Shown piece after piece: positions 8,614 to 17,600 of a stretch of 32,462 bases of DNA. This DNA comes from Tubiluchus corallicola. Taxonomy: Eukaryota; Priapulida; Priapulimorpha; Priapulimorphida; Tubiluchidae. The stretch covers positions 1 through 32,462 of the forward strand of contig JAQGDQ010001616.1 in the NCBI GenBank assembly GCA_030141605.1, in the 5' to 3' direction. The notes below the pieces were generated by a model. The model was given only the letters and a program-made list of their open reading frames with translations. It was not told the DNA's origin and did no database searches. The first letter of the stretch is position 1. Each line of letters starts with the position of its first letter. The position numbers and the translations under genes are program-made.

Positions 8614-11600
8614 CTAAAATCAGAAACAGAATTAAAAATGGAATAAATAGAAAATAGAACATGCGATCTACCGCCTGCTAACATTGTAATACAAAACGTA
8701 ATGTGCAGTTTAACATCTTTCGTACAATTTCTAACAATTTATTATCGTAAGATTTAATGTAATGTCTTTTGTTGTAGAATTTAATATGCTACACCAGGGG
8801 TGCCCGCTGAGAGAATTTGTGGGGCCCGCGAAGAGATTTGTCAACCTAATGAAAGTGCGGCCCGGGCGATTAATTGAGTGTATCCAGCTGAAGTCCGTGC
8901 CACGATCCCAAAGACAGTGCGGGTAGTTTTTTCTACTAGATCGGATGCCATTAACCCTTACAAGACGGTTGTAGCTTAATGTCACTGTACTACACAGACT
9001 GTGTGATACACATTACTAATATGCATTGTAATGAAATTACCACTATCAGTCCTGAAAGTAGAAATATATGATTTGTAATATAAATTTTAATAACTTCTAA
9101 AATAGTTTCTTGAGTGTATTAGTAATGATGTACGCAGTTCGGATGCAAAAAATCGTTATTAAGCCTTTCTGTACTTGGCTCCTTGATCAAACTGCCTGTG
9201 GCCCGCAGGAATTGCGGAAAAGTTTAATGTGGCCCGCAGGAATTGCGGAAAAGTTTAATGTGGCCCGGCTAGTCAGATCATTTGCCCACCCCTGTGCTAC
9301 ACCAAGTGCACAAACATTGAAGTACAACAAAACACTCTTCATAAATAAAGCTTAAAAAGTCATCTTGAAATTTCATATCACTTACATGCTGTCTTATTGC
9401 ATACAGAGCTTGCATTAGCAGTAAAACTGTAGAAAACTTGTAAATTTAAACTCCCGTGGTGACCGCTAGGCGCAGCCATTTTAACGGTAGGTCATTTGAC
9501 ACAAGTTTGGATGACGTAAAGGTTTGAAAAAATAATCAGAGCATTCGTAGCGCACTCTTCGCTAACTAAGCAAAAGTATGAATTACTTTATATTGTCGGT
9601 AAGATTAAAAATACATTTTTGGTGGTGTATCAGTGGTGCACCTGGGAAGACAGTGCAGTGCTGTTTCACCAGGAGGAGTGAACATTTTGAATTATAAGGA
9701 ATTTTCTTTTCTAATTACATCTGTCTTTCAAACATATTCTGTCTTGCTCGCATCAGCAGTAACACTGTATAAAACTTGTAAATTTAAACTCCTACGATGA
9801 CCGTTGGACGCAGCCATTTCAACGGTGAGTCAATTGAAACAAGTTTAGATAACTTTGCGTGAAGTTTGAAAAGATAACCAGAGCATTTGTACCGAACACT
9901 TCACTAACTAAGCAAGAATATACATTACGTTATGTCAATAAGATCAATAATGTGTTTTTTTTGGGTGAATCACTAGTGCACACTGGGATGGAGATACACT
10001 GATAATTTAGTAGTTCGTGCAAAATATTGTAACGATGAGCGGATGCTGATACGCCGATTGTCGCACAGTTGAGAAGAAAATGTAAAACAACAGTAGTAAG
10101 AGTAAAATTACTGAATTAAGTAACACGCCAGACGTCTACCCCATCTTGCTCCATGCCAGACGTCTTGCTCCATGCCAGTTGTCATTGTGGAACAGGTGCT
10201 GAGATGGAAGACGCACCTGCCCGTCAGCCCACTGAACCGACGAGGCCATTCCATGCCGGCTACTTATAGCTGTTATGCAACGCTGATATGCAATGGCTTC
10301 GTAATGGATGAAACCATCACAATCTGGAGGGGGAGGGTCGAAAATGAAGGGCATTTCACCTTCGTAACAATATTTTAAATTATTAAGAATTTTCTTTTTA
10401 GTTACGCGGGTCTTTCAAACAGGTAAGCATATTGCTAAATAATGTAAGTATGTACGGAATGTTTTTCAGCATAAAAGGCATATTAGGGAGGCATACTTTA
10501 CAGTTCCCATTTCTTCTCCTTAAAATTTAATACTACTCATTTACTAGAGTTATAGCCAGGGTGCATAAGATTATGGATATGTATAAAATAAATAAAATAG
10601 CTTATTTTATGGATTTTTGAAATTTTATTTTATGGATATCAATAAAATAAGAAATAGACTATATCTGGAACAAAATGCCCAGGGGGAAATCAATTAAAAA
10701 GTAAAAACAGGAGTGTTTGAAACGTGTTTTTAAACACGCAGGACTTAGTTTTAATTTTATCGGTTGCATATCACTTCAAATTTAATCAAATTTTACGAGA
10801 CAATGGCTGGGTCTCTCTCAGTTATTCGAACTCCAGCTCATGCTTTGGTTGAAACTTCGCCATCTTGATAACAAAAAGACAATGAGAAAAAAACAATGTA
10901 AAATAGCAAATCCGGAAATGCCGGAAATCCGGAAGTTCCAGTAATGGCCAACAGAAACATTTCAGAGCTTCACAATAATTTTATTGTTGTCAGTTTTTAT
11001 TATTCGTGGTTTAAATAATCAGTCAGGTAATATTTTGCACAAATGTCTGTTAGTGTAGGTGCAAATTTAAAGGCTTCACGAACTAGTAAGTATAAGACAA
11101 GACGAGCTTGTTCGTCCGCAGAGGTTGACAACAGTGAAGATAAACAATTTAGTAACATCATTGCGCAGTTTTCTTTCTCTTTCTCTCCTTCTAACGTTCG
11201 TTTTCAGTGTTACCAATGCTTACAACTCGTTACTTTGTACAAAAAATCACAAAAAAAATATTTTTTTATTTTATGCATTTCTTATTTTATGGATTTTTCA
11301 AATTTTATTTTATGGATTTTTGCTCTTATTTTATGGGTATCCATAATCTTATGCAGCCTGGTTATAGCATTCCTCGAATTTATTTTCCGGTTTAACATTT
11401 TTCAGCTACAGAGATCAGCTACTTTTTCAACAAGAATAATGGCGTTACTCTCTAACCGTTTTTTCGAAATTTTTCCAAATATGAGAGCCGCAATTCTCGG
11501 CCGAGGTTAAAATATTCTTCTTCTTCTTCGGACTCGTGGAGGAACCACGGAATGTGTTGCAGCACGATCCTGTGTTGGTAACCGGTTTTCTTTAGTTCCA

Positions 11601-14600
11601 GATCTAACCAATCATCTGAAAATTCGTAAATTTCTAAGTAGTAATGGTTGTAGCAAGACTGGAACTTAGTTCATTGTCATTGTAATCCTCTGAGATGAGA
11701 CACTGAACCAGTAGAATTGTCTTAGCTAAATGCAGATATGAATACATCTTCCTTCAACGAGGTAAACAGTCAGAATCAGCACAGCGAATGAAACTGGTGG
11801 GAGTGAGTATCAACAGTCACCTATCCATTCACTGGTCAGCCTTTGCGTTTCTTAAATTTGGTCGAAAAACACACACACCGTGACAACTCAGCTATTTTAC
11901 ACGATATTAATAAGATTATTAGTAAAGAGCATGTTAAGTAACTGATTATTTACTGAACAGTTAATTGGGTGATTAAGTCAAATTTCGTTATAACACCCCC
12001 CCCTTTGATGAAGCCAACATCGCTTAATATATTTTAACTCTCAAATGTTTGCAAAACAAAATGTCTATATTTGCACAGACATGTATGCATAAATGCACCT
12101 CGTTGTAATGCCAAACTTGCTATAATGCCAACTTTCCTGCAGTTTCAGAGTAAAAAGCTTGATTGTGAACTATGTAGAATAGATATTTGTTGATGATGGT
12201 GTTCTGACTGATGCTACAACGTATTACATCATAAGATACACACTTGTTACATGTTAAACCTCACCAGTGGATGTGGCAAATGTCACGGATTCCCGTGATT
12301 GAGTTCTACTCTGCTGTTAGACTTTTCATTTACAGTATTGCAAACTAGTTTATTCCGGTTCCTACAACCTTTGCAAATTTACCTAGAGTCATTCAATTAG
12401 GTTAACCTTGAATTATTTATACGGGCTTCATTCTAAAAGTTATAAATTCCTTCGTCAACCTTGTACAGGTGACCATTTGACGCTTGCTATTCCTATAAGC
12501 AAACGTCATATGATCTGCCTCATTTGTTAATTTATTTTCTTTCTTTTAACAGTTTTTTTATAGTTATGTGCTGATTTGCGCGTTAAATATCTAGCATTAG
12601 TAGTCTGTGCTTATTGCATTAACTATATGATAGAGTGAATAATTACATATGATTGGTTGTCCTGAGTTCTATTTAATGTTATAGCTGTGATAAAAAGTAA
12701 TAATGTAAATGCACCAATCATGTAAGTTGCAATAAATTATATTTTGGATGACCACTCTTCTAATCAAATAGTTGTGCGGTTTTTCTTACAAAGTCATGAA
12801 TTAATCTAAATTACATGTTTCAATAACAGCAAAACATTTTAATTGACTACTCGTAGACGTAAGCGTTATGCACCTTTTTATAAAAACAAATTAGACTATA
12901 TATATTCCCACGAATTTGTTTGAATTCTAATCTAATTAAAAACCAGGCCGATGTCTCTCCCACAAACTTCTGAAAAAAGAGCATTTTTCACAAAGAGAAA
13001 ATGTTAGAATAATGAGATTAATAATCAACATGTTAAAAGGAAGACGGGATGATTATTTATATACTAACCCATTTTTTTCTAGCATGGTAGAAAGTATACA
13101 TTTTAACACAACCGATACTGGAAAAGCGTTTGAGATAGTTAAATAACAGATTAAAATATTTTTTAATTAACGGCAGACGAGCTCAACAATTGATGACATC
13201 ACAAACTAACATGATTTTCAACAGCAAAAATATTCTACGAGCGTGTTGCACGTGTTTGTGAAAGAGAAAATTGAAGTACAGTGCTACTGTAAGATATTCA
13301 GTGTGTTGTACTAGAACTAGGCAAGTTTTAAGATAAAAATTCAAATTTCAAATTTACCGGTGTGCTCACATATGAGCTGTCGAACGTGTCAGGAATGGAA
13401 GTGGTGCTGACAAACCACTGGCGTAGCAGTGTCTAGTTTTTTTTTTGCTGGATTACTGCTGCGTTTACCTGTCTGAAGGCAGATTTCTTTTAATTTAGAA
13501 TTAACGTACAACCACATTTCAAAAAGAAGAAGTTGAATTAATTTTTAAATGAAAAAGACAATTTACCTTGTTCCTGTAGCATTTCTTTAACCAAACTGGG
13601 ATCTTTATAATATTGACTGTTAATCACAATACAATGAACTCCGCCGACCCAGAAACTGAAAGAATTGATGAAAATGCATTGTACAGTCAACCTCGGATAT
13701 AAGGAAAACTTTCACTATGTTTAGCTATGCATATCTGATAACCATGATTTAAGTTAAATTTTACCTTGCAAATGTTATTTTTCTGAACATTAAAATATTC
13801 TCTTTTGTGTTTTGGACCATATATAATTATGTCTAATGTTTGACTATATTTAGGAACGACTGGTTTTTGGTTTTTGTTTTTTTGCTGTTGTTGTATTTTT
13901 ATTTTTTGTATTTATGGACGTTTATGTATTTCTTAATAGTTGTGTTGTGCTGTCATTAGCGTCTTTTTGTTTACTTGCCTTTCTGAGAAGGGTGGTTGAC
14001 TCGCTAACCTTTGGTTTTTCGCCACCCTTTCTCCCATGTTCATTTGTATTTTTGTATATTTTACTGTTAAATTAATGTAAATTTATGGAGAAAAATAAAA
14101 AAATTACTACTATTTACTGTTACTAGGGACCGGAAAAATCGACCCTTATAGCCGAAGTTGAAAAGGACCGAGGCCGTATCTCGACCTGTACTTTTGTGTA
14201 CTTTTGCCCATATTTTTATAGATTATTGCTACACATTCAGTGCAAACGGTATGTAGGAAGCTCCTTCAGTGATGCCAGATGTATGTGACCGTGGAAACCG
14301 AGCTGTTCGAAGACCGAGTTTGCGAAAAATTGAGGTTAAAAATCGATCAAGTTCACTTCGATCATAGGGTCCTTATATGCGAGGTAATTTACCTGGGTTT
14401 CTATTACACGGGACCTGAAGATATCGTCCCTTATAACCGAAAGTCCCTTATATCAGAGTACCTTATATACGAAGATTGTTACACAAGAAAAACTTTACGA
14501 AAAATCAGGACCAGTGTTAGTGGTCCCTCATAAGCGAATATCCCTTATAAGCAAATGTCCCTTATAAGCAAATGTCCCTTATAAGCGAGTACCTTATACC

Positions 14601-17600
14601 CGAGGTTGACTGTAGTTTTAAAGACAAATATTAGCGAAAATTTTGATTCTGTTCAGTTATTGAGAACTCACTGATCCTGTTCAAGCAACACCCACCTTGA
14701 TCCTTGAAACCAAAATATAAAGCCAGAAAGGTGATGTAGTAATTACTACTGCTACAGGTAAGAAACAGATAGATAACCACAGATTACTGCAATTTTCGTT
14801 TTATCACCATCAATGTATGTATTATGGTCACCACCATAGCTGTTGTCACCTGCAACCCTCGTCATAATTCCACTGCTGTCTAGAACCTTTGATAAACAAT
14901 GGCTTCATCATGTCGCTTCAAAAGTAGTTTTGTTTTGTATGCTATAATTCAAAGCATCTTGCAAAACATAGGGTAGACAACAAAACGCACACATTCAGCA
15001 ATAGCAGCAATCTTTTTTGTAAGTTTGTCCACGTTTTTGGCAATAGACATTTTGTGTGATCTCAAAAATGCATTGTCTTAAGCTGCAAGTAGTCAATTAA
15101 AGTTGTAAACACGACTACTTTGGTCAGTTTTGGCAAAAATCTGAATTACAGTTGGTGGACATCAGACCAACTCTGGGTCCAACTTCATCCAAAAAAACTC
15201 CCTGACTCTGAGTCTCCGACTTTGACTCAATAATACTGACCAGATCCAATGCAGTTATAAAACCAATAGGGTCTTAAAAAGTCAATTCAAAAACTTACAA
15301 CCAGTTTATACAGGCAGAGCCTACAGTATAGAACATTATGCACTAATTATGTACTTAACCATATAGAAGCCAAATGGGTAGTGAATAAAGAGACCTGTAG
15401 AAAGAAATTGATACAGCAAATTATGCACTAATTATTTATTTACAAAAATCAAATAGGTAACAATTAAAAAAACCTGTAGAAAAGAAATTGACACAGTAAC
15501 AAAGAGCCAAGTGTTCGAAAATAAAGTTAATGGAATTGAACTACTTTTTCTATAAAAAGAATACTTATAAGGGCACATAGATACAACTTTCTTTTAATAA
15601 TAAGTCCCAGTTATTTGTATTTCTCGCCACAATGCTGAAATTATTAAAATCAGCTTTGTGGCCAGAGGCACAAATATAGTGATTAATGGTGGATTAAAGA
15701 GAATTTTTAAGTGCCTGTAATAAAAACTCTGTAATTACCTCCATGTTTGTGTAATTAATACTAATCAATTTACCTAAAATAGTCAGCACCAAACACATTC
15801 CTGTAGACATCAATAGAAGCAGGTGTCGGAGTGTTCCCGATATCGTGATTGCCGCAAACGCAGACTAGAGGAATGTCCGGATCCAACTCTGAAAATACCT
15901 TTTGAAAGTCCGATTCTTGTGCGCGGCGATCTTTGGTACCTGCAAGAAACTATTGAATTTGTTGTGTTTCTTTAGTAGAGAAAACAAGAAAACACATTGT
16001 CAAATTGAACAAGTTTATAGTGTGAGAATTCCACAACACAAAGTATGAAGGAACACAAAATATGTAGAATCAATGTGATAATCTGGAAACATGAAAGCTA
16101 GAATCTGAGAATACGAGGATACAAGAGAATAAACTCGAGCAGTCAGCTAGAAAGTACTACGCGCATTGCGTATAGAAAGTTCTCGAATCTTCTACAAGGT
16201 AAGAAGGTTGTTCTACTATACTATAGAACATTCTACAATATTCTATTTAATTCTAGTGGATCTCCACAACAGAATTATTTACGCATTTATTATAATTTAG
16301 GTCAAACAAGTCTATGAGGAAGTCTAAACATCATGTTTTTATTTTAAAGATCGTATTGTTAAAGGACAAAAAACACTTTCTACAAATAAAACGTCTTATT
16401 GCATACAGGCTTGCGTTAACAGTAACGCTCTCTAAAACTTGTAAATGTAAACTGTTACGATCACAGTTAGGCGCTGCCATTTTGATGGTAAGTCGTTTTA
16501 GATAACATTGCATAAAGTTTGGAAAAATAATCAGAGAATTTGTCTAGCAAAATTTTCACTAACTAAGCAAAAAAATTAATTACTTTTTATTGTCAATAAA
16601 GATCAGTAAAGTGTTTTTTGGTGAATCAGTGATGCACAGTGGGATGGTGAGTTACATTTTACCAGGTGGTGCAAATATGTATATTAATAAGAACTTTCTT
16701 CTCTAATTACACACGTCTTTCTAGCAGGTAAGCGTAATGCTAAGTAATACAGTTGCACCGCTTAACAGACTCACTTTGAGATGGATGCATTTTGATCCAA
16801 TTAATTGACTGAACCTGTTAACTGACAGAAATAGTATTACTAGTATAGAAGTATGACTCATCAGCTTAGTATGCACTGCAAAGGCAGTACCTGTATCTGT
16901 ACCATTATGTACCATGCTTATCTGTACCATTATGTACCATACTTATTTGTACCATTATGTACCATACTTATCTGTAAAATTACTGTATCCTTCACCGTTA
17001 ATTGATTAAGCATAAAAGTGTGATTTTCAAGCACAGCTTCAAACTTTGGGTTACCATACGTCCATGTTTCCCCGGACACGTCCTCTTTTTGGGCCTCTGT
17101 CCGGGCGGGTTTTCAAAAAATCGGCAATCTGTCCGGGTTTTGCCTCAATCCGCAAGTATGTACGGACGTTGCCAACTGCAGAGGCATACGACAGTACGAG
17201 ACAAAGAAAAGCTCGTTAATTTTCAATACAAGATGTTGCTAACATCTCAAAATGCAACCCTTGTAAAAGCTTTGTGTACATATTTACTGAACAAAAGTAA
17301 GCGATGCGCACATCACTATGGGTCACACGACTCACACCGCTGTCGATACTCGGTGTATTCGACAGGAATTCTCTTTGTTCAGCATAATTTCAAACATCTG
17401 TCATGCAAAGACTTTTATGCATATCTGTGCAGTCGTCCGAAATTGCTGAAAGCAATTCCGTCTTCGGAAAAGTATTCTTGGTCTCAGCCTCGGGCTCAGT
17501 CAAGTCCAAGCGTAACTGTTTCTGAGAGCCAAGAAGACGCAGGTGACTGACAGTTGCAGGAAAAGTATTCTTGGTCTCAGCCTCGGGCTCAGTCAAGTTC

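Larger units (their letters stand above)
11620..13560. other. CPPED1 intron 4, mostly anonymous
   Basis: It contains R3 copy 2 and R2 copy 2 at its left-hand (transcript 5') end. The remainder (11620-13080) is AT-rich with no coding or repeat structure I can support. Confidence 0.6.

Noticed and set aside
11043-11510. 155-codon plus-strand frame as a gene
   Set aside because: It spans a transposon interior, its AT-rich terminus and the antisense of CPPED1 exon 5. The later part is FYFMDF-type translation of AT repeats.
17002-17550. 182-codon plus-strand open frame as a gene
   Set aside because: It starts outside and runs into a hAT-type element, crossing its terminus and target duplication, and has no recognised domain.
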